Source: Puccinellia tenuiflora (lineage: Eukaryota; Streptophyta; Magnoliopsida; Poales; Poaceae). From it: a stretch of 64,000 nt of DNA. The position numbers and the translations under genes were made by a program. The DNA lies in the NCBI GenBank assembly GCA_012064385.1, contig QRDG01002527.1, positions 124,001 through 188,000 of the forward strand. The letters are read 5' to 3'. The notes under the pieces are model-generated. The model searched no databases. It had not been told where the DNA came from and saw only the letters and a program-made list of their open reading frames with translations. Positions 45,791 to 57,567 of this stretch are shown piece after piece (position 1 is the first letter of the stretch; each line of letters starts with the position of its first letter).

Positions 45791-46388
45791 AAGGGTTTCC
45801 ACGGATTTGGATCGTGTTTCCACCTTTTATTAGCCATTTTTCCACCAAATTTTTTCTTTCCCATACCAATTTCGAAAATTCAAAAAAAAAAAAAGCCGAG
45901 CCGTGATCCTAGTCATCCTCAAGCTCCAATAACCAATAGAGAAATGGGTACACTTGTGCAAATCGGGTGCTCTTTCACATACACTTGAGCTAGTTGTCCT
46001 TCGAGAGGTGGTGCGGCACGAGCATAGTCTTCGTTAGGTCCAAGTTGCTCCTCCCTATAGTCGCACCATCCACGTTTGTCTCCACGTGTGAGTCTCCTTT
46101 GTTTCTCGGATTGTGTGGTTAGTCTCTTTTGTTTCTTGATCTTTGTGGTTATCTTCCACTTATTGCAATAGCCTTTTCGTTTGTTTCGTTTCGATTTCTT
46201 GCCACTTTGCCTTACCTAAGCTCCTCATAAGTGTGTGTGTGAGTCGCTTTTGGATTGCTAATCAAAGACTCTTACTCTTGTGTCACCGTCGTCTCGGAAG
46301 GCGAGTCCACTTGTCCAATACTATCAACCAAAGGTAAGAGCGGTTTTTAGCCACCACATATTCCACATATCACTTGTGTTTGCTTATC

Positions 46389-49300
46389 ATGGCTAGGGAA
46401 GAACAAGACGCCGACTTCGGCAAACAAGCGGAGGCCCTGAGGAGGTACATCGACGACAACTTACGCCGCTACGAGGAGCGCCATCACGCCGCACAACGTG
46501 AAAACGCCGAGCGCTTCGCTCAAATACAAGACGACCAACGTGAGAACAAGGCGCGTTCCATTCGTCTCGAGGAGCTTCTCGAGAGACGAGACCGGCACTC
46601 TTCGCGATCAAGCTCAAGGTCTTCACATCGTTCCACCGTCCGAAGCAAAGGTCCAAGCGAGATTGGTCAAGGTCAACACCACGACATACCTCCTCCACAA
46701 GCGAACTTGGACCATCACCAACACCAAGACCAACATCTTCAAGACGAGCCGCACCCCCAAGCGATCGTACACCATCAACACCATCAAGATTGTCATCGAC
46801 AAGAGATACCAATTCCTCATGCTAACTTGGATCCCCAACACCGCTATGAAGATAATCGACATCATCGTCATGACCTACCTCCACATCGAGCCCGCCGAGT
46901 GCCATTGGCCGACAATCATATTGATCTTGAAGACAATGAGGATTATGTGCCGCGCCACCATCAAAGGCATCGTCACCGAGACCGCCATCGACACCATGAT
47001 GATGATGATGATGATGAGGATGATCGCAAGAACCGTTTCAATCCTCCCAAGCTCATCATTCCTAAGTTCCATGGCACCAACGACCCGGAAGACTATATTG
47101 CATGGGAATCCAAGGTCTCCAAACTATTTCGAGTCTACAAGGTGCCGCAAGACAAACGAGTTGACCTCGCATCCCTCGAGTTTGAAGGCTATGCGCAACT
47201 ATGGTGGGAACAACTCCAAGCATCCTTTGAAGACCCAATCGACACATGGAATGACATGAAGAAGGAAATGCATAAGCGCTTTGTGCCACATCATTATGCA
47301 CGCGATTTGTACAAGAAGCTACAAAAACTCAAGCAAGGTCTCAAGACGGTCGACGAGTACTACAAGGAGATGGAGTCCACTCTCTCCCGTGCACACATTG
47401 TAGAGTCCGAGGAACAATCAATGGCACGTTTCTTGAACGGCCTCACGTACCCCATCAAGAAGATAGTGGAATTCCAACCTTATGAGAACCTTGTTGAGCT
47501 CGTTCATCAAGCCATGAAGGCCGAGCGCCAAGTCGCCGAAGAGCTCAAGTATGTCAAGGCCAAGTCCTTCGTCGCCACTAGAGCTTCATCATCAACACAA
47601 CCCATGACTCAAGTCCAAGCTCAAGGCAATGCCAAAAGTTCTACGCCGCAACCCACTACCACCTCCAAGAAGACGACGCCCTCACCACAAGCCGTCAAGT
47701 CATATATCACTTGCTATAAGTGTGGAGGTCAAGGGCACAAGTCATTTGAATGCACCAACAAGAAGGTGATGATAGTCAATGACAATGGAGACTATGAGTC
47801 CATGAGTGAAGATGAGTACCACGCATTGAACAAGGTGGCCACGATGCAAAGCTTGGATGACGACGATGACTACATCTATTGTGATGGTGACCCCAACCCC
47901 ACTCTAGTTGTCACTCGAGTCTTGACTACAATCAATCAAGGTGATGACGCTCAAAGATGCAACTTGTTCCAAACCAAGGCCGGCATCAACGGCAAATCAA
48001 TCAAGGTAATCATTGATGGTGGGAGTTGTCACAACTTGGCAAGTAAGGAGCTATGTGAGAAACTCAACTTGACGTACAAGAAGCACCCCAATCCTTACCA
48101 TGTGCAATGGCTTAGTGACTCCGGCACTGTGAAGATCCAACACACGGTTCAAGTATCCTTCAAGATTGGATCTTATGAGGACACGGTGGATTGTGATGTG
48201 GTACCCATGTCGGTTTGCCACTTACTTCTTGGCCGCCCTTGGCAATTTGACAAGGCCGCTACTCATGATGGGCGCACCAACTACTATAGCTTCAAATGGA
48301 ACAATAAGATCCTAGTGCTCCGCCCAATGACTCCAAGCCAAATTATCGTCGACAATGCCAAGACAATTGTACGAGCGCAAGATAAACAATCCTCTAGTGA
48401 GTTGAGTGGTGAGAGAGCGAACCACATTCACGTGAGTGAGAGCCACAAGCCAAATGTGAGTGAGAAAGAGAAAAGAGTGAGTCCCGGCGTAGTCTTGTTA
48501 GCCACCAAAAGTGAGATGAGGGAAGTGAGGGCAAACCCATCCACTTTCCACTTCGTGCTCTTATGCAAAGGAGATGGCAAAGACACTAACGACTTAACCC
48601 AAGTTCCTCCGTCTATGTTGTCTATTTTGCAGGAATTCAAAGATGTCTTTCCGGATGAGCTACCTCAAGGACTTCCTCCCTTACGTGGAATCGAGCATCG
48701 CATCGACCTCATTCCCGGCGTCCCTCTACCCAATAGAGTGCCATACCGCACCAACCCCGAGGAGACAAAGGAGATCGAGCGCCAAATTCAAGAACTCCTC
48801 GCCAAGGGACATGTTCGTGAAAGCTTGAGTCCGTGCGCCGTTCCGGTCATCCTCGTCCCCAAGCAAGACGACACACTCCGAATGTGCATGGATTGCCGTC
48901 CCATCAACAATATCACGGTGAGGTATCGACATCCTATCCCACGACTTGATTACATGCTAGATGAGCTTAGTGGTGCCACTATCTTCTCCAAAATTGATTT
49001 GAAAAGTGGCTATCACCAAATCCGTATGCATGAAGTAGATGAATGGAAAACCGCATTTAAAACAAAACTTGGTCTTTATGAGTGGCTTGTCATGCCCTTT
49101 GGTCTTTCAAATGCTCCTTCAACATTTATGCGTCTTATGAATCACGTCTTGCGCACTTTCATTGGCAAGTTTGTGGTTGTCTACTTCGATGACATCCTTG
49201 TTTATAGCAAATCCTTGCATGAACATGTCGACCATGTGAAGCAAGTTTTGTTGGCCCTTCGGAATGCTTTGCTTTTTGCCAACATCAAGAAATGCACCTT

Positions 49301-51732
49301 TTGCACCGACAAGCTTGTATTCTTGGGTTATGTGGTTTCTTCAAAAGGGATTGAAGTTGACACCTCTAAGGTTGAGGCAATCACAAATTGGCCACTGCCA
49401 ACTAATCTTGCTCAACTTCGTAGCGCTCTTGGTTTGTTTGGGTTTTACCATCGCTTTGTGAAAGATTTTAGCACAATTGCTTGCCCCTTGAATGAGCTTA
49501 CCAAAAAGAATGTACCCTTCATTTGGGGCAATGCTCAAGAATCGGCTTTCAATGAACTCAAGAAGAGATTGACCGAAGCTCCTTTACTTGCTTTGCCGGA
49601 TTTCTCCAAAACTTTCGAACTTGAGTGTGATGCTAGTGGCCTTGGCATCGGTGGCATCCTCATGCAATGCGGCCGTCCCGTTGCCTATTATAGCAAAAAA
49701 CTTGATGGTGCTCGCCTAAACTACCCAATCTACGACAAGGAACTCTATGCCTTAATTAGTACGTGTTTTGGAAGTGTGGCAACACTACCTTTGGCCCAAA
49801 GAGTTTGTTATCCATTCCGATCATGAATCTTTGAAATATTTGAAAACCCAAGCCAATTTGAACAAAAGGCATGCCAAATGGGTTGAATTCATCGAGTCTT
49901 TTCCCTATGTGGTGAAGTACAAAAAAGGCAAGGACAATATCGTTGCGGATGCTCTTTCCCGCAAGATGATCTTACTCACCCAACTTGAAATCAATGTTTT
50001 GGGTCTTGATGACCTTAAAGAACTCTATGCTTCCGATTCTTTCTTTGGTCCTATCTTTACCAAGTGCACAATTGACAAAGGTTGCGATGATTTCTACTTG
50101 CACAAGGGTTTCTTGTTTAAGGCTAACAAACTATGCATTCCCGAGTCCTCGCTCCGTTTGTTACTTCTACAGGAATCACATAGTGGAGGACTCATGGGAC
50201 ACTTTGGACATGACAAGACACTCGCCATGCTATCTACACACTACTTTTGGCCACGGATGACGCGTGATGTGGAGCGCTTGGTGCGCCGTTGCCCAACTTG
50301 CCTCAAAGCTAAGTCCACGTTGAACTCTCATGGTCTTTATATGCCTTTACCAATTCCACACACACCTTGGTCCGAGGATTTCGTCTTAGGATTACCTCGC
50401 ACAAAGAATGGCAAAGATTCAATATTTGTTGTTGTCGATCGCTTCTCTAAAATGGCACACTTTATTCCTTACAATAAGACCAACGATGCTTCACACATTG
50501 CAACTTTGTTCTTTAGGGAAATCGTTCGTCTACATGGAGTGCCAAAGACCATTGTTTCGGACCGCGATGTCAAGTTCACAAGCTACTTTTGGAAGGCATT
50601 GATGGCAAAGCTAGGAGTCAAGCTCCTCTTCTCCACCGCTTACCACCCACAAACCGACGGCCAAACCGAGGTGGTGAATCGAAGCTTATCAACTCTCCTT
50701 CGCGCATTAATCAAGCCAAACATCAAGGGTTGGGAGGAATGCATACCACACGCCGAGTTCGCCTACAACCGTGCCTCCCACCGGGCGACCAAGCGAAGCC
50801 CGTTTGAGGTTGTCTATGGGTTCAACCCCAACACCGCCCTAGACATCCTCCTACTCCCTCTACACGAGCGCACCGACATGGACGTCGACAAGAGAGCCGA
50901 CTACATGAAGTCATTACATGAGTCAACTCGAGCAACTCTAGAGGAGCACACCAAGCGCCAAGCAAACAAGATCAACAAGTTGAAGAAGCCCATGATATTC
51001 AAAGAAGGGGATCTTGTGTGGCTACACCTCCGCAAGGACCGTTTTCCAGATGAAAGAAAATCCAAGCTTGCTCCTCGCAGTGACGGGCCTTTCAAAGTGC
51101 TCAAGCGCATCAACGACAACGCCTACAAGATCGACATCCCAACATCCAAGTACTTGGTGCATGACACGTTCAACGTCGCCGACCTATCTCCCTTCCACGA
51201 AGATGCAAGCGTTCAAGAGGATGAGGAGTCGAAGACGACTCTTTCCGAAGGGGGGGGGGGGGGAGATGATGTAGCCCCACATGTGGACAACACCATGGAC
51301 ACCATGCCGATTGGCCCAATGACAAGATCAAGAGTCAAAGCTCTCCATGAAAAGGTGACCTTGCTCCTCTCGATGTGTGATCTCGACCTCCCTTTGAATT
51401 GCTTGCTACCTCATGCCGGTACCTTGTGTATACTCAGGATCCACCCGGAAGATGACCCACAATGGAGTCAAGAAGATGACCAAGAGGAAATCCAAGAAGA
51501 TGGGCAAGAAGAGGAAGAAGGAGGCAAAGGCTCAAGGCGGAGCCAGCCGGCCTCCAGGCCGGCCTGGGCCGGCCCCCAGGCCGGACCCCCACCCGAGCCA
51601 GCCGGCCTCCAGGCCGGCCTAGGCCGGCCCCCAGGCCGGACCTCCACCCGACGCAGCCGGCCTCCAGGCCGGCCTAGGCCGGTTTCCAGGCCGGCCCTCC
51701 ACCCGACGCAGCCGGCCTCCAGGCCGGCCTAG
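46389..51732 (+). pseudogene. Nested Gypsy gag-pol polyprotein, one frameshift
   Basis: From ATG 46389, in order: a charged gag N-terminus with His/Asp-rich stretches, gag (WEQLQASFEDPIDTWNDM, about residue 275), a CCHC knuckle from residue 442 (CYKCGGQGHKSFEC), and protease (IIDGGSCHNLAS, about residue 541). Reverse transcriptase follows (YFDDILVYS from residue 932), then RNase H (ECDASGLGIGGI). After the frameshift come more RNase H and an integrase with an HHCC head (about 50175-50320) and core (VSDRDVKF, HPQTDGQTEVVN). The sole break is one extra T in the run at about 49767, otherwise all is open. The frame then crosses the purine tract (read as a glycine run) into the 3' LTR and ends at 51730-51732. 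No chromodomain is evident. A coding overlap with the 3' LTR recalls CRM-type chromoviruses, but the lineage is not settled. Confidence 0.88.
51250..51266 (+). other. Polypurine tract of the nested Gypsy element
   Basis: A 14-base G run followed by aga lies immediately before the 3' LTR start TGATGTAG. It is translated as part of the polyprotein. Confidence 0.85.
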
Positions 51733-52194
51733 GCCGGTTTCCAGGCCGGTTCCCCACCTTCCTGCCTCGTTTTGTACTAAGACTATAAATAGCTTTCCCC
51801 TTTCCCCATTTGAGGTCAGACTGAATCTGAGACTTGTGTGAGCTATGCTCCTCCTCCCTCGTAGCTAGGGTGCCTCGTTGAGGTAGATCTTGTTGTTGCT
51901 ACTCTTTCACTGCGGTGTCTCTAGTAGTGCAAACCAATCTTTCACTGCGGTGATTCTATTGGATCGGTGGACCGGCCGGTAAGAGCAATCGGTTTCAACA
52001 AGAGTAAGTTTGGCTTTGATTCTTCGATCCAAAGGGTACCTTTTTGAGGGTTTGTTGTTGGGTGGAGTTCTCAGCAGGATTTGCTAGTTATCCTTGTGTT
52101 TTGCCCACGAATCTCCCTCGCTACCCTCCGTGTTCTTCGTGTTCATCCTCGTTTCCCCCTCAAATCCGTGAAGATCGGGCCTAGCCCTACAACA
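51267..52194 (+). repeat. 3' LTR of the nested Gypsy element (928 bp)
   Basis: Matches the 5' LTR except for a few single-base changes and a shorter palindromic array at 51540-51750. The right border CTACAACA is followed by the CACCA target duplication. Confidence 0.93.
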
Positions 52195-52560
52195 CACCAT
52201 CACATTAGATTGTGGCTTACCACATTTTGGTGAAGTAGATGAAGACGAGAGCTCGTCACGGCCGAAGGTGGAGGGAGAGCAATCATCCTCAATAGAGTTG
52301 GACACTTCATATTTTTCTTGAAGCTTGGTCCATAATTCATGAGTATCCCGGAGAGGCATGATTGACTCAAAAACTACAACACTCACAAATTTGCAAAACT
52401 CATTAGATGCTAGAGCATCTAGATATAAGTTTTTCTCATCCTCTAAAGTCGTACTTTCGTCGTCCTTTGGAGGAGAAAAACCTATATCTAAGATCCGCTC
52501 AATATCGGGGTCCAAGACCCGTAAGTGACTAAGCATATGAGATTTCTAAACATTTAAATT
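52195..52560 (-). pseudogene. SIRE-like gag, N-terminal part
   Basis: The minus-strand frame reads MLSHLRVLDPDIERILDIGF, then EFCKFVSVVVFESIMPL, THELWTKLQEKYEVS and a Ser-rich linker, the UBN2-type gag domain of Copia elements. A TAG lies just upstream of the first Met (near 52552), so the true start is lost. The frame continues on the other side of the Gypsy insertion at 44755. The CACCA duplication shows the gene was uninterrupted before that insertion. Confidence 0.82.
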
Positions 52561-52650
52561 TGTGCCATTAAATCTAAACAAGGAATTGTGCACTAAATCC
52601 CTAGACGATATCTTTACTCTCTAGGCGGTAAAGCCAAACAAGAGAGACGA

Positions 52651-52665
52651 GGCTCTGATACCAAT
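52651..52665 (-). other. Primer-binding site of the SIRE-like element
   Basis: On the minus strand ATTGGTATCAGAGCC directly follows the 5' LTR, complementary to the 3' end of initiator tRNA-Met. It fixes the orientation as minus. Confidence 0.88.
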
Positions 52666-55224
52666 TGAAAGAACAACTATGCCCGAGATGTCGCCTAGAG
52701 GGGGGTAAATAGGCGATTAAAACTTTTTCTAATTAGGGGATTGATAATTGCAGAATAAAACTATGTGTTTAAATTAACAAGCCAACAACCTAATTACTAG
52801 TCTCACCTATGTGCACCAACGACTTATGCTAAGCAATTCAAGCAACAAGGTGATAGCTATAGAAAAGAACTTCAAGCACGAAGGCTATCACAATGTAAAT
52901 TGCATAAGTAAAGCTCGGGTATAGAAATAACCGAGGCACGCGGAGACGAGGATGTATTCCCGAGTTCCTCCTTGTTAAGGGAGTAAGTCTCGTTGGAGGG
53001 GTGTGAGCTCGCCACAAGAGGCCTACTCAAGATGCCACAAAGGCCTCACCCTATTCTCCGATGAACCTCACCCAAGGGATTGGTTCACCTTCCACTATCG
53101 GAATCCTTCGGGGCGGATTCCGGAGCCCTTTTACAACCTCCTTGGGGCACACACCCACAACTCAATTGGGGGCTCCCAAATTCGTGCCGAAGCTTCACAA
53201 CTCGAAGTCTTCGCGGCACCTCCAACCGTCTAGGGTACACAATGCACCCAAGAGGCAACAAGCTCTTGGGAACACAATGCACCCAAGAGTAACAAGCTTC
53301 TCAACCTTCAACTTCACGTATCACCGTGGAGAGAGCAACCCAATGCAACAAATGCAAAAAGGCAAGAGCACACAAAGTGCTCAAATCCTTCACTCCCAAA
53401 TTCCAACCAAAGCAACTAATGCTATGGAGGGAATAAGAGAGGAAGAACAAAGGGGATGAGCACAAAACAACCCCAAATCTAGATCCACAAGGTTCCCCTC
53501 ACTTAGAGGAGAATTTGATTGGTGGAATGGTAGATCTAGATCTCCTCTCTTGAAACCCTAAATTTGGGCAAGAATCATTGGAGGGGAAGAGAGGAATCAA
53601 GCTCACAAGGATTAGAGCAAAGGGGAAGAGCAAGAACAAGTGAGCAAGGTGTGTAACCAGGTTTTGGGGGGGAAGGAGGCTTTTTATAGCCTCCCCCAAA
53701 AACTAGCCGTTGGAGCCTGTCCAGGCCGGAGACTCCGGAGTAAGTGGCCGGAGACTCCGGCCTGCTGGGTCATCGGGGAGGCCGGAGATTCCGGTCCTTG
53801 GGGCCGGAGACTCCGGCCAGGCCGGAGACTCCGGGCACCCTCCGGGGTAGCTCCGGACCCCTATCCAGAGGCGCACCACACAGATGCAGAAGGCTGAGGA
53901 AAATGAGAGGGCCGGAGATTCCGGGTCCTCGGGCCGGAGACTCCGGTCCTTCTCCGGGGGAACTCCGGACCCCTATACAGTGGCGCACCACAGCAAACAC
54001 CAAACCAGCAGCGAAAAACACAGGCCGGAGACTCCGGGTCCTTGGGGGCGGAGACTCCGGTGCGACCGGAGACTCCGGACCCTCTCCGAGGTAGATTCAA
54101 ACAGAGAAAACCAGAACTGACATAACTTTTGCAAATGAAGTCCGAATCGAGTGAAACCAATTTTGTTGGAAAGAGGACGACAAGAGCTTACCCTACAAAA
54201 ACTGAAAATATGAAAACAAGCAAAGGAGATTGTACGGAGGGATGGAATGGTGAGACCTTTCCAAGCGGATGAACCGGCAAAATCTCCAACACCGAAAACG
54301 CACAAGCTTTTCATCAAGACTCCGTTTTCAATGATCTTGGGCTTGTTTCGAAGATAATCACAAGCCCTACAAGATCATGCATATACACATCATAGTCTAT
54401 CATGTGAGGAGGAAATCATAAGGAGAGAGTTTGACCTCTCGTAGAAGAGACAAACCGGTAAAAACCTCCAATATCAAAAACGCAAGAAGATATTCATGAG
54501 ATCCGTTTTTGATGAACTAGAGCTTGGTATGGAGATGAACACAAGCTCTAAATTCTCACATGGATAAAAGCCAAATAAGAACCAATAAAGATGATTGCAT
54601 GGATGCAAAGGTTTGAGCTCTCCACGAACGATACGATCACGATACTCGGTCGAGAGCCCCTCTTGATAGTACGGCTATCTATCCTATAATCCGGTCTCTC
54701 ACTGAACAACATGAGACCGGTAAAATAAAAGCCCTATCAAGATCATACCTTTGCCTTGCGCAATAATCCACTTGAGGTCGATGAAGACGATCTTCATCTC
54801 CTCAAGGCGAACCATCTTCTTGATTGCGCTTCGCTTGGTGAAGAATCACATGACGCTCCCCCATACACCAAGATGGGGAGAGCACTCTTCGGCATATCTT
54901 CACTTGAACTTGAGAGTTGATCAACCCGCACAAAGCCTTGATCAACCCAACCTTTTCTTCCCTTGAGCTTGACTCCAACAAATGGAGATCAAGCAAAGCA
55001 CCTTGACTCCAACACATGGAGACAAGCTTGGCCTTGATCAACAAATGATCTTCTACCTTGACCTTGACTCCAACCAATGGAGACAAGCAAGCTTGGCCTT
55101 GATCAACAAATGATCTTGACACAAGCTAAAGGACAACCTACACATAGAGCTCAATGCAAATATTAGTCCATAGAGATTGTCATTAATTACCAAAACCATG
55201 CATGGGATCAACCATGCACTTTCA
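52666..55224 (-). repeat. 5' LTR of the SIRE-like element
   Basis: Partner of 36941-39510, 2559 bases, with TG...CA ends on the minus strand. The palindrome cluster is at about 53714-54090. Confidence 0.92.
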
Positions 55225-55229
55225 AAGGG

Positions 55230-55527
55230 GCGGCCGGTCCAGCTTCCCCGCCGTCGCCGTGGCCTTGGAGGTCGCCTTCGCAGCCGAAACCGACGACCGG
55301 GCCATGCCGGAGGTGCCCAAGCGCTTCCGCGCCATCGCATCCGTCGCGGGGGTCGTTTCCGGCGCCGTCGCCTCCGCGGGAAAGTCCGGCGGGGCCGCGG
55401 AACCGACCTCCGGTGACATTCCGGCCTTGGGTTGGCCGAATCCTGGCGCCGGCGACGAGTTTCGGAGGTTTTTGGCGGGAGGGGTCGGCGGCGAGGCGGG
55501 ATAGGAGTCGAGTGGGAGGGCGAGCAA
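55230..55527 (-). pseudogene. Harbinger-like element ORF, N-terminal half
   Basis: A Pro/Ala-rich frame (MLALPLDSYPASPPTPP, later SSVSAAKATSKATATAG) runs into the SIRE-like element's target site and continues in frame at 36940. No known domain. Strong GC richness suggests the frame may partly reflect composition. Confidence 0.45.
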
Positions 55528-55689
55528 ATTTGGGAGAGGAGGGGAAAATTATAGGAGTCACTTTCTCATATTTGCTCCTCTAGTCGATTTTGGGGCTTCG
55601 GTTAGAGCCGGTTTCAGCCGTTAGAGGAGCAAATTTGCTCATCCGGCCACGGAAAGGGGATGGGTTAGAGATGCTCTTAGCACGCAAAG

Positions 55690-57567
55690 GCCAGCGTGGG
55701 CCTGCCATTACAGCTTCGATTTCCCATGTCTCTCTTGGACAATTTGTCATGTTCTTGCATCCTTGGGTAGTCACGTACAGATTACTTTCAATACGAACAC
55801 CACCAAAGCTTTTGTACCTTTCAATCTCTTCCCAGTTGAAGAACTTCGAAGAAACAGAATCATCTCTGACATGCCGCAACAAAGCATCAATGAAATAACA
55901 GACCGGCTCGACCGTAATAACCATGCCTTCTTTCAGTTCTCGTGTGGTCCGCAAAGTGTTTAGTCCTGGCTCTTTGACCTCTCCACGAAACAGGTTTTCG
56001 TCCCGCTTTATAAATAAAACCACACACGGCCGAACGATACAAGGTAGTGAGGAAACCCTCTTACAAAGAAGATCCCTAGATAACCTGACACTAGAAGATG
56101 CACTGAAAAAACGCCGAACAACAACACAACTACTAGGCCAAACATGCTCTCCGGAATAACTGAAGCACACCACGGCATACATGTCCTTGGGCACCTGAGT
56201 TCCACGACAACGCCCCCCTGAGGGTAACGGCACAAAGTGTCGCCGCCGCCGAGTCCATCTGGACTTGGGTTTTCACCCGGAACTCTGACACGAGAACAAG
56301 CACCCCGACGACGTCCTCAAGAGGAAAAGCGGCACCCGCGGGTGTCGCCGTCATCGTTGCCGAAGCACGGATCTTTCGCCCGGTAACTCCCCCGGGTCAC
56401 AAAGAGGCTCCCCCGGAAACACGAGCACGACACGAACAGTCATCCATATCCAGATCTGGGCATGCCGCCGGAAAGAGCACGCCCGAACCACCCACTGCTG
56501 CACCCATTGTCGCCCACACGACCAAAGAATGCAGCCACCACCGCCGCCATGGTACTCGCCGGAGAGATACCCATGCGACCCTGCCTCCCGGGGCCGCCGC
56601 CCCAGCGTCCGAGCTCCTGACCAGTAACGACGTCTCCTTAGCACCGACTACCCGACATGTACGAGATGAACCCACGAGGGCGTCGCAAGATCTGGGCCCG
56701 CCTGGCCCAGATCCAGCCCGCACACCCACGGCTGTGCCACCGGCCGCCGTGCTCCGCGGCCACTACTCCTACAACAGCGGCTCCAGGGCAGCCGCGCCGG
56801 CCATGCCCGATCCTGGCTGCTGTAGGCCCACACTGGCCCGTTGAAGCCCAGATCTGGCCCTTCCATGCGTCGCCCCGACGGAGGTCCTGCTGCCCGGAAG
56901 TAGCGCTCGACGCCGCCGCACACGTCGTCCTGGAGTCCGGTCGCGTCGCCTCAGAGGCCGCCCCGTCGGAGAGGGAGCCGCAACACTCGAGCTGCACCGT
57001 CGCATGGCCGAATCCGCCCCGCGCGGACCCCCTGCGAACGGGGAGAGGAAGACCCGCCGCCGCCGGCACCGCACGGGCTTTGCCCGGCGGCGAACACCGG
57101 CGACGGCGGAGAGATGGGGAGGGAGGGGTTCGAGAGGAGACGGCGCTGGGGTGCGCCTCGGCCTCCCAAGGGGGGAGATGCGAGACGCGACGCGAGGAGT
57201 TTTTTTTTTCTCCTTTGACCTCTCTAAGCCCTCAGGGTAGCCTCCGACGTCATGGGTGTCAATTCCAAGTAGGTGACCAAGACCATGAGGCATGAAAACA
57301 GCTCCCAGCCTTCGAGCCATCATCTCAGAAATATCACCTTGGACGATTTTTTCCTCCTCTAGCGATTCAAGTATTTTCTGCTCTGCGAGCTTGTGCATAT
57401 CGATCCACTTCACCCCAGGCCGCATACGTGATATGACAGCATTATGAGCCTTGAGGACAGCGTTGTATATTATTGCCTGGTTTCTGCTGAATTTTCCATT
57501 TACAGGGTATGAGCATGTGATGTCAGAGCCATAGAAACTGTACTCAGCTCCCATATCCATTGTTAGC
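55690..57567 (-). pseudogene. Xaa-Pro dipeptidase (prolidase) 3' exon, disrupted
   Basis: Prolidase is a cytosolic metallopeptidase that splits dipeptides ending in proline. The minus-strand exon begins at 57567 after an acceptor (gcttag). Part one (57567-57213) holds DMGAEYSFYGSDITCSYP, RPGVKWIDMHKLAEQ and GAVFMPHGLGHLLGIDTHD. Part two (55983-55690) holds LNTLRTTRELKEGMVITVEP, SFGGVRIESNLYVT and ETWEIEAVMAG. The metal ligands (two Asp, the His of GLGH, the Glu of TVEP and the Glu of GVRIE) are all present. A LINE-like insert with a 12-bp target duplication splits the exon. The Harbinger-like element cuts it again near its end. Upstream exons are absent: sequence right of 57567 soon becomes a Copia LTR. 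It cannot encode an enzyme as it stands. Confidence 0.9.
55984..57212 (-). mobile_element. LINE-like insertion inside the prolidase exon
   Basis: It is bounded by a 12-bp direct repeat, ctttgacctctc (55972-55983 and 57213-57224). On the minus strand it starts with a short A run and a GC-rich leader-like part. It ends ttatttataaagcgggacg...tttcgtg, like the 3' ends of grass L1-type LINEs. It has no endonuclease or reverse transcriptase, so it is a short or internally deleted, non-autonomous copy. Long variable duplications fit target-primed insertion. Confidence 0.7.

Larger units (their letters stand above)
44760..52194 (+). mobile_element. Nearly intact Gypsy retrotransposon, 7.4 kb
   Basis: LTRs at 44760-45775 and 51267-52194 run from TGATGTAGCCCC to CCCTACAACA. 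The 5-bp target duplication is CACCA (44755-44759 and 52195-52199). A primer-binding site and a purine tract are in the expected places. The polyprotein has one frameshift. LTRs differ by few substitutions outside a repeat array whose copy number differs, so insertion was recent. It interrupts the SIRE-like gag. Confidence 0.95.
36941..55224 (-). mobile_element. Gag-only SIRE/Maximus-like Copia element
   Basis: Two LTRs (36941-39510 and 52666-55224) start TGAAAGTGCATGG on the minus strand and end TTCTTTCA. They are flanked by the 5-bp duplication AAGGG (36936-36940 and 55225-55229). On the minus strand the primer-binding site (ATTGGTATCAGAGCC) follows the right LTR and a purine tract precedes the left one. 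The only coding sequence found is gag. About 3.4 kb between gag and the 3' LTR holds no protease, integrase or reverse transcriptase. A complete Gypsy element is inserted in gag. LTRs of about 2.6 kb and the gag type point to the SIRE (Maximus/Inga) group. Confidence 0.88.
36522..55676. mobile_element. PIF/Harbinger-like element split by nested retrotransposons
   Basis: Perfect 26-bp terminal inverted repeats begin GAGCATCTCTAACCCATCC at 36522 and end with the complement at 55676. TTA flanks both sides (36519-36521 and 55677-55679), the target duplication of PIF/Harbinger elements. Without the inserted 18.3 kb the element would be about 860 bases. It has no transposase and carries one minus-strand frame of about 200 codons. 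It landed in the last codons of the prolidase gene. Confidence 0.9.

Noticed and set aside
49768..49826. Programmed frameshift between two pol frames of the nested Gypsy element
   Set aside because: The shift falls in the middle of RNase H at a T run with no slippery site or pseudoknot context. A one-base insertion is the simpler explanation.
56397..57295. Several open frames on both strands near the prolidase exon
   Set aside because: They lie inside the LINE-like insert and are GC-driven. The frame that joins the prolidase exon to it is simply readthrough into the insert.
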